Source of the DNA: Hormiphora californensis | Lineage: Eukaryota; Ctenophora; Tentaculata; Cydippida; Pleurobrachiidae | DNA length: 64,000 nucleotides | NCBI GenBank assembly: GCA_020137815.1 | Contig: CM035357.1 | Location: 6,808,034-6,872,033, forward strand | Reading direction: 5' to 3' | In this document: one piece after another, positions 1-36,274 of the stretch | Layout: each line of letters begins with the position of its first letter | Position numbering within the stretch: the stretch's first letter is position 1 | Program-made: the position numbers and the translations under genes | The notes under the pieces: generated by a model | What the model was told of the DNA's origin: nothing | Seen by the model: only the letters and a program-made list of their open reading frames with translations | The model's database searches: none

Positions 1-1435
1 AACCAGGCCCCCTCCTGCTGCCCCTACAATGGGAAACAACTTGATGCAACAAATGATGGCTACCCTAACAGGGGATCAAGATCCAGAACGGGTTGGGAGG
101 TACACAGCTCTCGCTGAACGGATGATGCGCCAACCCGACCAACCCATCGCCTCATTTTGGCCTCAAATGAGAGAGGTTTGGGCGAGTGATATTGAAATAC
201 CTGATCCAAGTCGAGTTAGTGAGATGATGGAAATAGTTGGATCTCGATACACAGCTATGGAGCTGTTGAATGCCCTCCAAAATACTGCCATGTTTGATAT
301 CATCTACCAGCCTTTAAGATCTCATTTCACGGCGGCCATTTTCAATGATGCCGCACCTTCTGATCGCGAGATAGAGGAGGTCGTTGAGGGAATAACTACC
401 CGAGAAAGGGAGCTAATTCTCGCTGCATTTGATTATAGATCAACAGCCGGTGGAAATATTGATGAAGGAGCAACCATTATCGTCATGGTGAGAGAGTTTC
501 TGTGCAGTGTCTTCAGAAGTCTGTACAACACTACCAGGGGTGATATTGCTGCAGGGTTTGGGGGAGAGTTTGGGAGGGCTCTCATCAGGTTGATGAGTCT
601 CTCGATGGCACTGAACAGGGAGGTAACAGATCCTAACTCAGACCAAGGCAGGATGATGGGTAGCCTCATGCAGGCCATGAGGTACCTCCTCCCCATCCAG
701 AATATCTCGTCAAGTGATCTGAACACCCGGTATATTGTCAGGAAGATCAGAACCCACCGCTCCTCAGCCCCCTCCTCCCACAGCACCAGAGGAGACCACC
801 ACCCCTCCTGCATGCTCCATCCCAGGATGACCCAGAGGAAGAGGAAGAGGAGTTTGTGGATGCATGAGGATGGTGGACCTCCACCTCTAGCGGATAGTAG
901 TGTGGAGGAGGCCATGGAGGGTGTTACAAATGGAGATCTACCTGATGATGTCATACCAAGAAACACAGTTCCAGAGGTTCCAAGAAATGCAGTTCCAGCA
1001 GTTTCGAGGAACACAACTAGGAACAATGCAGCAGCTCCAGCAGTAGCAAGAGAGAGTGTTGTGCGAGGAGCAGCAGCAGCTGCAGCCCCTAAAACCACCC
1101 CAATCCCAGAGGAATGGAAGGCAGTGCTGGAAAAGGATGCCCAAGTGATCAGATCGACCAAGTACGGTGACCTATCAGATGGTTATGTTGGCAGTTTGCC
1201 AGCGAAACGGCGCCGAACAACCAAACGAAGCTCCGATAAACCTGACGAGATATTGGAGGAGCTGTTGGGTGCCAGTGGGGCTGGAACATCCGCAACCCCA
1301 GATCCAGAGTTACAGGCCATGTTTAGGGATAGGCTAAAGGAGGATCTGAGAAGGAAGATTAGAGATCATAAGGGAGATATAGATGAGGGGAAGTTTCCTG
1401 CAGCAAGTGCTCTGGAGAAGGGTGAGAAGAAGTGA
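1..1435 (+). CDS. BAG6: BAG6 (BAT3/Scythe) C-terminal part, 5' end outside window
   Basis: This is the C-terminal part of BAG6, a chaperone that holds tail-anchored and mislocalised proteins in the cytosol and works in protein quality control. The frame is open to the left edge (T-R-P-P-P-A-A-P before the Met at 29), so it is a continuing exon. The last 110 residues match the BAG-like domain: 'EEWKAVLEKD', then 'LSDGYVGSLPAKRRRT' (a basic NLS-like run), then a helix ending '...LKEDLRRKIRDHKGD'. The stretch from about 750 to 870 reads badly in the main frame. In the next two frames it gives a Pro/Thr-rich piece and then 'DDPEEEEEEFVDA', so three single-base insertions with net zero effect are likely. 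The stop is TGA at 1433-1435. Family assignment is firm for the C-terminus and inferred for the rest. Confidence 0.85.
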   Translation, partial: TRPPPAAPTMGNNLMQQMMATLTGDQDPERVGRYTALAERMMRQPDQPIASFWPQMREVWASDIEIPDPSRVSEMMEIVGSRYTAMELLNALQNTAMFDIIYQPLRSHFTAAIFNDAAPSDREIEEVVEGITTRERELILAAFDYRSTAGGNIDEGATIIVMVREFLCSVFRSLYNTTRGDIAAGFGGEFGRALIRLMSLSMALNREVTDPNSDQGRMMGSLMQAMRYLLPIQNISSSDLNTRYIVRKIRTHRSSAPSSHSTRGDHHPSCMLHPRMTQRKRKRSLWMHEDGGPPPLADSSVEEAMEGVTNGDLPDDVIPRNTVPEVPRNAVPAVSRNTTRNNAAAPAVARESVVRGAAAAAAPKTTPIPEEWKAVLEKDAQVIRSTKYGDLSDGYVGSLPAKRRRTTKRSSDKPDEILEELLGASGAGTSATPDPELQAMFRDRLKEDLRRKIRDHKGDIDEGKFPAASALEKGEKK

Positions 1436-2395
1436 TATGACTGCCTCGACTGTGCTCGGGGGGACTGTGTTTGGACTACTAGATCTGGAATGGTAGATAC
1501 ATTGTTTTCTTGCAACTATAACTTGGAGTGAGTGATGGGCGTGAGAGGAATGGGTTTATTGATTTTGTGTGTTGATTCTTTATATATCTTTAGTAGGTTA
1601 ATTAGGTTACTAATTCTGAGACAACACTGATCTATGGACTATGGGCAGTAGTAATTCTACCTAATAATAATAAGTAGTAATTCCTCCTAATAATAATAAT
1701 ATTCTTTATATTCCCATATATTATTTATCTTGTTTTGTGAATATATTGCGGTCTTATCTCCCCCCCCCCCACATCGCTCCAACGGCCAACTCCCTATTTA
1801 CGCAATATAATTTGTGTATCCCGCATTTCAAAACACATGACTCTCATATAACGTGTCACGTGACTCTATTCAATTGTAGATAAATTCTTTGCATGAGTAC
1901 ACTTTTGATACACTTCTGAGAATCTCGCCTCATTTTCCTGTATTTCTCTCCTTTCGTTGATCTAATCCTCTTGCTTGCAGTGATATCCTTTCTATAGAAC
2001 ATCCCCATTCTTCATAATCATTGTTGAGTCTCACCCCTTACTCAACAACATTCCACATGATCGCATTTTGAGAAGACACACCGTCTTCCCCTTTGATTAT
2101 ACCCCCTCCCCCTGATCTGTGTATTTCTACTTCACCCCACGCACCCCGCTTTATCCTCTGTTCATCCCTATATAGCTACCATATCATACCCCTGGCTCCT
2201 TTCATCCCTTTCTCCCTTAACATATATCCATCTATTGAAGCTCCTCTGTTCACCCTGCTATATATCCCATCTCCCTCTCTTGCTATAGCTGATAGCTCCG
2301 ATGTTCAGTCCCTTACTGTATAATCACCCCCCTCTCCATTGTATTATAGCTGATATGTGTCAGGTTAGAATGCCTTAGTTAGCCCTGAGAGAGAG
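1436..2395. other. BAG6 3' flank and LNX promoter region
   Basis: No convincing gene lies here. The left half is AT-rich with TAATAATAA runs and should hold the BAG6 3' UTR; I see no clear AATAAA. A palindromic E-box (CACGTG, 1857-1862, inside GTCACGTGAC) lies about 540 bp before the LNX start and is a plausible promoter element. The open frame at 2093-2323 is low-complexity and is not supported. Confidence 0.4.
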
Positions 2396-15781
<13,386 letters not shown>

Positions 15782-16821
15782 GGGATATGTTTTTTGTGAA
15801 ATGATAGTTTGCGTTGGAGAATATGAGTAGACCAAGAGAGAGTTTATTTGTTTATTTGTTCTTTTCGATCCGTTCAAAATATGTATAATTCGAAATGTGA
15901 TTTGTTGGTTAGCAGTGGAACCAGAGTGTCCCTCTACAAATCCAGAATAATTTTATCTAATTGATCAGTTTAGGAAGTGAGTCTATTGTCCCCAGAGTTT
16001 CATTTATCAACTCGAGCCACCTTTTCCAAAGCTGATTTTCATTCAATTACTTTTTTCATTTGAAGTTACATATTCAAGGACTTGTTTCGTTAAATGTGTT
16101 TTACCGAGAGAATGTTTTATCAAAACTGATATATATGCAGTTCTGATCGATACACGCCACACGGAGAGGTCAATATTTGCTTGTTTTTTGGTCTGGTTAA
16201 TGAATTCAAAGCAGCTTTATTGTTACATGATATCAACTGGTTTATTAGATTTATTTCCAGTCTTTTCGGTGTACATTTTGAGTTTTCAAGATGTGATTTT
16301 TCTGTTATATCCCGTTATATAGAATGATCACAAGAGACATATTTTCAAACTATCGGACCATTGAGGGTGTGCAGGGTGTATTTTGTAAAATATATATTGT
16401 GTACAGTGTTCAGATTAACTTATATCCCAAATTAAAACCATGTATTTTGACTTTGCAAAGTGCTATGAGGTGACTGGGATTGGGTATTTCTAAGGTGGGG
16501 GCTCCGCCCCCCCCCTTTGGTCCAGGGGCACTTGCCAGTGCTATGATTAAAGAAATTGGTTAAATTCCAGAAAGAGAGAGGTACTACCAGCTACCTAGGC
16601 TGTTCTGGAAGTGGAAGCCTACTTCTAAGAATCTAATTGTTCGCTAATCGCTATTGTAACTAGACCCAGGTCTAAACTATTCTCCTCTACTTGCGCCAAC
16701 GTTCTGTGAGGCCTCGTCATCCCATGATGGCGAACAGGTCCTATGAAGTATAGTGAAAATTGTGGTAGCTTAATTGATAGTAGTTGATACTATTATACCG
16801 TATACGAAGTTTTAGTTTGTG
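15782..16821 (+). other. LNX 3' flank and sulfotransferase upstream region
   Basis: No gene was seen. ATTAAA at 16431-16436 could serve LNX polyadenylation, about 650 bp past the stop. A 20-bp C/G-rich palindrome-like patch lies at 16499-16520. Confidence 0.4.
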
Positions 16822-17828
16822 ATGCGACGTGTTGTTGCTGTGTTGTCTATCGGAGTGGGTCTACTCCTCCTACTGCACCTATCTCCCTACCACGACGTAT
16901 CACTTGGTGTGGTTCTGGTTACCACGGCAACCAATGAACCATCCAACATATCACCACCAACCCAAGAGTGGCTGAGAGATCGTGTTGAAGAGGTCAGGAC
17001 ACGTCTCAACATCACATACACCCCTCCATCTAACTGGAATGGCACAAGGAGCTCACACACCTACCACTATCCTAAGATAAAAGTAATCCTCACTGCCATT
17101 CCTAAATCAGGGTGTACTAACTGGATCCAGGCGATGAGGATTGCGGAGGGGCTCCAGAAGGGACCACTAAAACGGAGCAAAGTGTGGATAATACATGGGG
17201 CTATGAACAGGCGGTTAGTGAATCTCTCAGCTAAAGAGATGTCCACGCTGAACGAGTCTCTCTCCGTGGCTGTTATTAGAAACCCCTGGACTAGGATGGT
17301 ATCGGGGTACTGTGACAAAATAGGACCAATGAGCGGGGATTCACCGGGCCAAACCTTTCCCGGGATCGCTCGAAATATTGTGGCTAGGGCGAGGAACATG
17401 ACTATTGAACAGGCAGAAACTCAGAAACTCTATCCTACATTTCCTGAGTTCATCAAGTTTTATATTGCACGGTTACGGAACAAAGGAATACAGTGGACGT
17501 CCACTTCAAGCCGCAGTACCCGAACCTATTCCTCCAAAACGTTCAGTATGACTTCATAGTTCCCCTTGAACATTCCCCAGCCCTATACCCTGAAGTCATG
17601 AGACACATAAACACTAATTCATCAAGTGCCGCTCTCATGGGTTCATATGACGCTACCTCTGATCCAAGGGTCTCTACTACTACACTGAGAGCTAGGGAGT
17701 GGTTCGGTCAACTTGAACCTGACCTTATCGAGGAGTTGTACGGTATATTCCGTCCTGATTTTATCCTTGGGAATTATACAAACTTTACAGATCCTAACTT
17801 CCCATTGCCAGGCTTTCAGCTGGACTAA
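16822..17828 (+). CDS. Carbohydrate sulfotransferase, chondroitin-4/HNK-1 type (Sulfotransfer_2 family)
   Basis: This is a Golgi type II membrane enzyme expected to move sulfate from PAPS to a glycan. After a short cytoplasmic 'MRR' there is one membrane anchor ('VLSIGVGLLLLLHL'). The 5'-phosphosulfate site is 'AIPKSGCTNW' (about residue 92) and the 3'-phosphate site 'VIRNPWTRMVSGY' (about residue 152). The C-terminal part has 'HFKPQYPNLFLQNVQYDFIV'. N-x-S/T sites are frequent. The gene is a single exon of about 335 codons, near the family's 350. One base, probably G of a GG pair, is missing near 17492, so two overlapping frames appear. Start: ATG at 16822. The sugar acceptor cannot be told from sequence. 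AATAAA at 18012 or 18142 may end the transcript. Confidence 0.88.
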
Positions 17829-18453
17829 ATAGGTACTAGTAGTAGGTATATGTACTAGTAGTAGGTATTGCAGTGTCATGTGTTATTGTCTTGATAAATC
17901 TAAAAGTGAAATTGAAAACTACCGATTTGCATTTGTGTAACACAATTGAATGAATTTTATAACAACTTAATTTGTAACTTAATTAGTAACTCGGCGACGG
18001 TAACTTACAAAAATAAAATCAACTTAGCAACACAACTTGAAAAAAGAGAAGAGTTCTGTCAAACAACAAATCCACGGGGCAAGCTTCACATAAAATACAG
18101 TGTTCCAATAATAATTGTCAGGCCGCTCTCTATTTTAAAGAAATAAAAGTATTAATTTCTCCCTAAATCGGGGTTAAAACGGTTCGGGGAATTGTTCCAT
18201 ACGCCCTTTATACTTGCCATGCTGTGCAGTCTGGATCGTTCGCGTGATGAATCGTGTGAGAACTGACAGACTGGGAACATGTGTCTCCCCCAGTACGGAT
18301 TCAGGGATATAATCCGGCCCGGAATATATCCCTGAAATTGTCAATGAGATTTGTCCGTGTCAATTTGCAACTGCAGTGTAACTTTATAATGAACAGGAGC
18401 TATAGAAGAGAGAGAGAGATCATGGTTCACTACTTCCAGATGCTATGAATCCC
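17829..18453. other. Convergent 3' region between sulfotransferase and SHIP
   Basis: The stop codons of the two genes face each other 625 bp apart. AATAAA occurs on the + strand at 18012-18017 and 18142-18147. No further gene was seen. Confidence 0.5.
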
Positions 18454-29520
<11,067 letters not shown>

Positions 29521-31883
29521 GATCTACTGCAGCTACCTGAACCCACTAGGAGGATTGGAGAAGGGGTTAATTGACAGTACAAATTAAAGTACCAATATCG
29601 TTACAGTGGCGTCCTATTGCCGAGCACTTGGCTGAAAATCTACGCAGTTTGAACACCAATAATTGGTGTTCAAACTGCGTTGGTGACCAATTCACAGTTA
29701 AGAAATCCAAACTTTTAACTTTCCGTAAAAATTGATTTAGCAGATCCGGATTACTTATCTGTAAGAACCCCAAAGCCCAGAGGAGCAATTTTGTGTTTTG
29801 ACTTTAGTGGAAAAAATAAAAATTTGGAAAAAAAACTCAAAAAAATAAAAATCAACAAATTAAATTAAAAATTAAAAATTTTTATGTAGCGTGTGCGCGC
29901 GCGAGGTATGTACGCGCAAATATATTACGCGCGGTAAGTTGCGCGATTTACACACCAAGGGACACACCAAGAGACCTATTATCGAGCAAGCGCAAATTCA
30001 GTTTTAAGATTCTTATCAACAACGTTCAATAACAACCATCAGTTGTATATTTTAATTTCACATAATCCAGTTGATATCTGCAGAGAATTTAATTTCAGCC
30101 GCAAGTTCAACTTCATGCCGGTCTAAATCAGTCCTTTTGTCTCTTTTGCCATGTGTAATGTTAATTCTCATGTCGAGCTGCCACTACAATTGCATGTGAT
30201 TCATTCACTGATTGTTTGAACTTCCAGAGCTGTTGACAAGGGCTGTCAAAAGTTGAAAGATCCCGGTCGTCGCGGCCACTGACCGTCTTTCAATAGTCGA
30301 TAGAAAGTTGTGTTTGAAGTGTGCTTGTAAAGCTGTGGAGACATTAAATATAAGACAATCCAGTGTGCTACACAATAAAGTTAAGCTGTCGCATAATCGC
30401 TCCATCATAATGGAGCACGTTTTAGAGCGCATTTCTTCCTGTCGTCATGCTCTTGCAGTTTTCAATAGCTCACTATTCAGTCGGGGTAGTGTAACACAGT
30501 TTGCACTGCAGCAGCAGCAGGACATTATGTATTTGCATGTAACATGACCGTTAATGAATCACACACAATAAAGGGTTGTGGGTTGCCATGGGGAAGGATC
30601 GCTACTAGGAGGGTGCATGATTTGGGAACACTCATATCATTATCTTCCTAGTGCTGCAACTTAGTATGCTATTTTGGTGGGTATAGTTGTTGTTGTAGTT
30701 GGTACCGGTAAGGGATAATAACCCGGATGAATAATTAGACATCGACCTTCCAGTACCGCGGTACATCTTGGAAATGCAAATGGCAACGCGGTTATATTTG
30801 ACACGCGAAGAAGGGGAACCAAATGACCAATGGCTCATATCATTGGGGTATATTTTTATTGACGGATATTCCAGTTCTGACGACCATGTGTTTGACACAT
30901 GTCCATTGTCCCCACCATCTCTTTCTCTGTTTGACACATGCAGCCACCACGGTATACTGCTGCAATGATCTTCACTCGACCATCCCTCTAGACGTGTACA
31001 TGGTAAAACCTGACTCACTATGAGTCATTACATCTTGCGCATCGTTGGTAGTTTTGCTTGTTTACTATCTACTCTCTCCCTCTCTTTCCCCTTCCCCTCC
31101 CTCTCTCTTTCTTTCTCTCTCTTTCTCTCTATCCCCCTTTCTCTCTATCTGCTTTACTCACCCCTGAGAGGTGTCTCTTGCGCCTCACATGCTCGATCTG
31201 TCTTTCAAGCTTTGACTCTACATCGCCAACAGGGCTGCAGCTTTGACGTGGTCCATTTGTTCTCTGTCCCTTATTCAGACCTCATTCACTCGGCCAGTGA
31301 CTTCACTCACTTAGCCCCTTAGTCTTACGTACAAAGACTCTGTATTATAGTTCAAAGAGACCTCCCCTTCCTCTTAGTTGTTTCTAGACCTTTGTCGTCA
31401 CGTTGCACGTTGGGGGGGGATGGTGACTAAACCACAACAAGAACGTGCTCCAGTCAGCGTGTGCCGGCCTAGTTTCACAGAGAGATAGAGACAAAACACT
31501 CTGGTATCTGTAGTTGTGTTTTAACTTGCTTATTGATATGAGTCTCTATCCTATCTCTATCTATCTCTATCCTGTTTCTCTGTCCTTCTCTCTATCGTTC
31601 TCCTGATTCTCTCTGTCGTTCTCTACACGTGACGTTGCTGCAGTACTTGGATATATCAATATCTACTTGAGCCGTGTATTGAGTCGTCTGCATATTTAAA
31701 TGATACATTTAATTGTTAATATATCCCACCACTAACGTCTCTATCTAATATTTGCATAGTTCTAGTACTACATTGTACATATTAGATTTCTATATTCATA
31801 GTTCCTCATTGTTTCACAGAGTTTGTTCGGGTAGGTTAGAAAAATTCTAACAATTCACTGTTCCCCTAGGTATTATAGGTGAA
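29521..31883. other. Region between SHIP start and the next + strand gene
   Basis: This stretch contains the upstream region of SHIP, an AT-rich patch (29810-29890), GC-rich CGCGCG patches (29890-29950) and CT-rich sequence (31060-31150). A 79-codon frame at 30308-30547 ('MCLKCACKAVETLNIRQSS...') has no recognisable family and I do not call it. A CACGTGACGT element (E-box plus CRE-like) lies near 31626. Confidence 0.4.
29643..29679. repeat. Perfect 18-bp hairpin upstream of SHIP
   Basis: CGCAGTTTGAACACCAAT, one A, then its exact reverse complement, 123 bp upstream of the SHIP ATG. It could be a cruciform or the remnant of a small inverted-repeat element. Confidence 0.9.
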
Positions 31884-32845
31884 ATGGCGAGTGTAATTCG
31901 GAATAGTTTGACCTACTGTGATCCAGACTCCATAACTTTCAAAGATCTTCAATTTACCGACGGGGCCGTGTAGTTTTACATCTTATCATGGAGACACAGG
32001 AACAGAACCCTTTTTGTATCAAGAGTAAGTGATATGTTCAAACTCCGAGCTGATGATCGGGATTTCGATTCTATGTACCAGCATTCTCGTTGCCCCTAGT
32101 AACCATATCTTCCCTTTCAGTGAGGATACCATGGTGTACTGAAGAGCCCAACCTGGCATGCTGGATGAGACCGAACTAGACCGTCTACAAAACGCCGGAA
32201 AGGCGCCCCTCCCTCCCACCCGCCCTCAACGAACTACATCAGGGAGGTTTCATGATGCAGAGATAACTGCTGACTACCCCACTCTCTCTATGGATCTAGT
32301 ATAGGGCCAACAAGTCAGCCACTCATAGGAAACAACTGATACAATCAGAACGAACGGTAAAGGGACGAAAACCTAAAATTCAGGACTCAGGAGACCGGAC
32401 GGGCGGTATTTGGGGTAGCTGCATGCAGCGAATGTCAACATGAGACGGAGCGGCACAAATGTTGAAATAAAGCAACACCAAATAAGACTGTTTAAAGTTA
32501 CCAGAAATGACAGTGTTGCCATGGTTACCACTGATGAGACAACTACAACAGAAAGGGTGTTACCGGAATTTATTGGATCACCAAGTAGACGTTATTGTAA
32601 AGCATGTGATCAGGCCGTCCCAAGACCAGGATCAGGCGGGTGAATCGGACAGACACTCTCTACCTTCGATTAACAGCGCTAAACAGAGAGTGTCAGAGAG
32701 GAGTGTCAGCGCCCGGTCTACCCCCTCTCAGGTTGTCCGGGTTGCCAAGGAATTCAAGGGGAAATTACAGCATCACCTTGCACGAAGGGGCCAGGGAACT
32801 TCTTTAAAAAACTCCCCTGTGGGCTGGTTTATGGGACTAACTTGA
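31884..32845 (+). CDS. Uncharacterised basic protein with Cys pairs
   Basis: I do not recognise the family. Coding character is clear once single-base shifts are allowed for. Exon 1 starts 'MASVIRNSLTYCDPDSIT', continues 'SFTSYHGDTGTEPFLYQ' in a second frame and ends at a strong donor (A|GTAAGT, 32026). Exon 2 begins after CTTTCAG (32120) with 'DEDTMVY', then 'MLDETELDRLQNAGKAP', 'RANKSATHRKQLIQSERT', 'VAACSECQHETERHKC', 'SRRYCKACDQAVPRPGSG' and 'RVAKEFKGKLQHHLARRG', ending TGA at 32845. C-x2-C...H...C and C-x2-C suggest a small zinc-binding site. Four successive shifts in exon 2 are all +1. AATAAA follows at 32976. A degraded pseudogene is the alternative. Confidence 0.55.
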
Positions 32846-32975
32846 AGAGGAGACGGGCTAAGAGGGCAGTTGCAGTCACCTACTGTTCCTAGTGTTTCTG
32901 TTAATTTGTGTGTTCAGCCCACTTTTCTAGCTCTATAATAGTAGGATATATTTGTATGATTACTTTTTCTTTGTT

Positions 32976-32981
32976 AATAAA
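32976..32981 (+). terminator. Polyadenylation signal AATAAA
   Basis: AATAAA lies 131 bp past the stop of the uncharacterised gene, a normal 3' UTR spacing. Confidence 0.5.
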
Positions 32982-33498
32982 TGAAAGATCATTGTTTTTA
33001 GTTTTTGACGTTGCTCATTGCTCAATATCAAATCCACTCTCTTTTTCGAGTTCATATTGTGAACTTCTCGAACATTCAGTCAACCAAAAAGTCGATTTTC
33101 TCACTTTTCACCTCGCCAACTCGTCAATAGAGTTGTTGGCATGCAGTGGTCAGGGGTATCAATATCATGAATGTAACATATCGGAGGAATCCACACGCGA
33201 CACTCCCGATAAGCATTGGACAGGATTCAGATACGTAATACCAGCTGGAGAGCTGGAGAGAGAGAAAGAGAGACTGGAAGGAGAGAAGGAGAGACTGGGG
33301 CTAGACCTTGTCCACTTCTATAGCTACTTTTGACAGATAAGAGATGACTGTTTGACACATGTATGTTTGGTTGTGTAGGCTTTACTTCCTGTTTAGACAG
33401 TTTTACCGATCGATCCTTGCTTTTTAGTTAACTCTCACTCTCACTACAGCAGTCAGATATGATAATCTAAACAGCTCTACTACTGCATCACTGAGACC

Positions 33499-33600
33499 AT
33501 GTCTGAGGACCAGCAGGCCACATCACTACAGGATGAGGTTAAGGCTGAGGTTAAGGTAAAGAAGAAGACCTATGAGGGGTACAGATGGCACCCAGGAAAG
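33499..33600 (+). CDS. First coding exon of an unrecognised gene
   Basis: ATG followed by 34 codons ('MSEDQQATSLQDEVKAEVKV', then KKKTYEGYRWHPGK) ends exactly at a donor AAG|GTAGGA in phase 0. The composition (acidic, then Lys-rich) is protein-like. The following exons are not certain; the Ser/Gly/Pro-rich exon at 40874-41073 is a candidate but needs at least one more exon in between to match phase. Confidence 0.45.
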
Positions 33601-34369
33601 GTAGGAAGCTTCATCTCCAAAATCTAATTATCAAAATCCAATTATGATTATCGAGATCTACTTTATGATTATCTGAGCATATTCTTGCTTAGTACTTTGT
33701 TATGCAGAGGTCTACTGCAATGATACGCCCCGCTAAGTTTAATAACATGAGCTTGTTATGATATCTGACATCATTCATGTTAGTATATGAGGGGGGGGGG
33801 GCTGTTGATATTATTAAACTTTGCATTACGTCACGACGTCATATGTGAAATAAATATTCCGGGTCTCGACATATGGGGAGGGGCATATGCCTATGGTGTC
33901 ATTCGAACATGCCTTTTAAGGTTTGGTAGGGCTAGAGGGTGGAGGAAGTGGAGAGACAGAGAGTGAAATGAGGGAGAGAAAAAGGCTGATAGAAAGGGAG
34001 AGCATGTGAGAGAGAGTGAGTGAGATAAAGGGAGAAAGGACACGAGTTTGAGGTCATAGATCAATCATAACATGAGAAAGTTATGCGTGTGGTCTGCCTT
34101 ATGTTTTAAAAACCAGTTCATTCATCACGTCTATTTTCAGTTTTCCAATAGCCATAACATATGGACCAGTTTGTTTTGTATTTGATTCTGATCCTCTATG
34201 AGAAATATTTTGCATAAACCAACTACTCACAATACCAAGCTGTCCCTATATTTCAATTGAATCATCCTATTACTCGGTGAGAGAAATATTAATAGATAGA
34301 GTGAGAGAGTGAGAAGAAGCAATGAGGGACCAAATAAATTGGTAGACCATTTTATGGCCCTAAAAAGAG

Positions 34370-34373
<4 letters not shown>

Positions 34374-34411
<38 letters not shown>
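34374..34411. repeat. (GA)n tract
   Basis: About 18 GA units on the + strand. Confidence 0.95.
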
Positions 34412-34415
<4 letters not shown>

Positions 34416-36218
34416 GTAGAACACATTCAGCGAGGCATGACCATTAGAGGTAGGACATTATGAGACCCCCTTCTTGAATGTCACTGAATATTATTCATGA
34501 TATGAGAATAGCTCCTTAAATAGAATATGAGATTGCTGCGAGGGGTGGGAGGATGAGAGCGAGGGGTTGTGCAAAAGGGGCGATGTTGCATTTTTCTTCT
34601 TCTGTTCTTTCTTGCTCGTAGTAGTAGTCATGGCAAGTATGATAAACAGCTCACCAGTACCCAGTTAGGTATATTTGTTAAATCCCGACTAAATTATGTT
34701 TCCCCACGGCCTTTGTTTTCTCCGAGCTAGGTCTGTGAACGTGATGACATTGCTTCAGTAAAAAGGTTTCACTATAAAGGATGGACCTTACAGCTGCTAA
34801 TAGCTAGTTTTAGATTGAACCAGAAAATATTTAGCGTCCTGTAAACGGGTTCTTTTTAGAGTTGAGAGAGTGTTGATATTGCCATTAATTGAACTTGTCG
34901 ATATCTTAACTATTATAGGACGTTTACTGTTTGACTAGGTGATGAGAACACTTTAACTGTCCAGTGCCAAACCCATGATCCCAAAGGGACATCCAAGAAC
35001 CAACCAATATCCCGAAAGTTGGCATGTTTAGGTAGCGTCATGTTTTTCGCCCCTTCCTCTCACTTACGTTCGTTCTCTCATGATGTTACCTCTCACCAAA
35101 AACAACAATGGGATATGTCTTAAAGCAGGAAGCCCGTACGACATCTCACTCCCTCCCTCTCTCGTTCACTCCTTCTCTCTTCTAGCTCATTCTCTCTCCC
35201 TCTCTCCTAGCTACCTGATCTCCCTCTCTCCAAGCTCTCTCTCCTAGCTCTCTCTCCTAGCTCCCTCTCTCCACTCTCTTTTTTGTTTACACAGTTGAGG
35301 TTGGCGGAGGGATGAAAGAGGAAACGATATCCTATCATCAATTTGAAATTATGCATTGGCATCACATGGCAATCAATGCTTCTCATACCATCGTGTGAAA
35401 CATTATAGTCCAGTCCCATGCACGAGTGATATACGTTTGAGTGTGCCCGAATATGTCAAAACTTTCAAGTTTGCCAGTTGTCAGTTCGGTGGGGCCCTTT
35501 CTTTATCTTGCTTATTTTTGAATAATATTATGTTGGAATAATATTCAGATGATTTTCTCAGTAAATATATGCACCCCAGAGAATCACTAACAGAGCTTCT
35601 TACTTAGTGATGGGGAAAGGGGCGGAAGTCGTGGTGAAAGCTTTACATGTGTGAACAGTGTGGGAATACATAATTATAACTGTGTACTGAGTACTACTTC
35701 CATTCTTTTTAGTCTCTAAGATCGCTCTTTCTCTCAGCTACTGCACTTTTCGCATTGACAATTATTGTCAATCATGTTATAGAATTGTGTACCTAACTCC
35801 TATATGAATTAGCGACGAAATCACTTTGATCCCCCCTTGATTATTCAAGGGAAAAAAGAAGCCTAAATTACCCCCCCAGTTCCATGGGGACATTTTTCAT
35901 GATTTTGGGCACAAAAGTGCAATTTCCCGGCACTTTTGTCCCAAAAAGATAATGCTGTACCTCACTTCGGAGTTCCTTTTCCTGAAATTTTAAAATCGCT
36001 CCATCATTGTTCTTCCTCATTGCATTCCCTGCATTTCTCCTCACACCGCAAAACGTGTCACACCTGGAGCAGGATGAGGGGTTATTGTTGTTTTTTGAAT
36101 TTGGGGCTTTGGGTTTTCTCGAAGATTTTCCACCGCACCAAGTGCAGTGTTGGAATTATTAACAGATTGTCAGATAATGGTTGAGTTTGAATTCAATGCG
36201 GATGATCATTTGTCGCGT

Positions 36219-36220
<2 letters not shown>

Positions 36221-36273
<53 letters not shown>
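36221..36273. repeat. (GA)n tract
   Basis: About 26 uninterrupted GA units on the + strand. Confidence 0.95.

Positions 36274-36274
<1 letters not shown>

Noticed and set aside
433-1161. 242-codon minus-strand ORF opposite BAG6
   Set aside because: It is a shadow of the BAG6 coding sequence with no recognisable domain.
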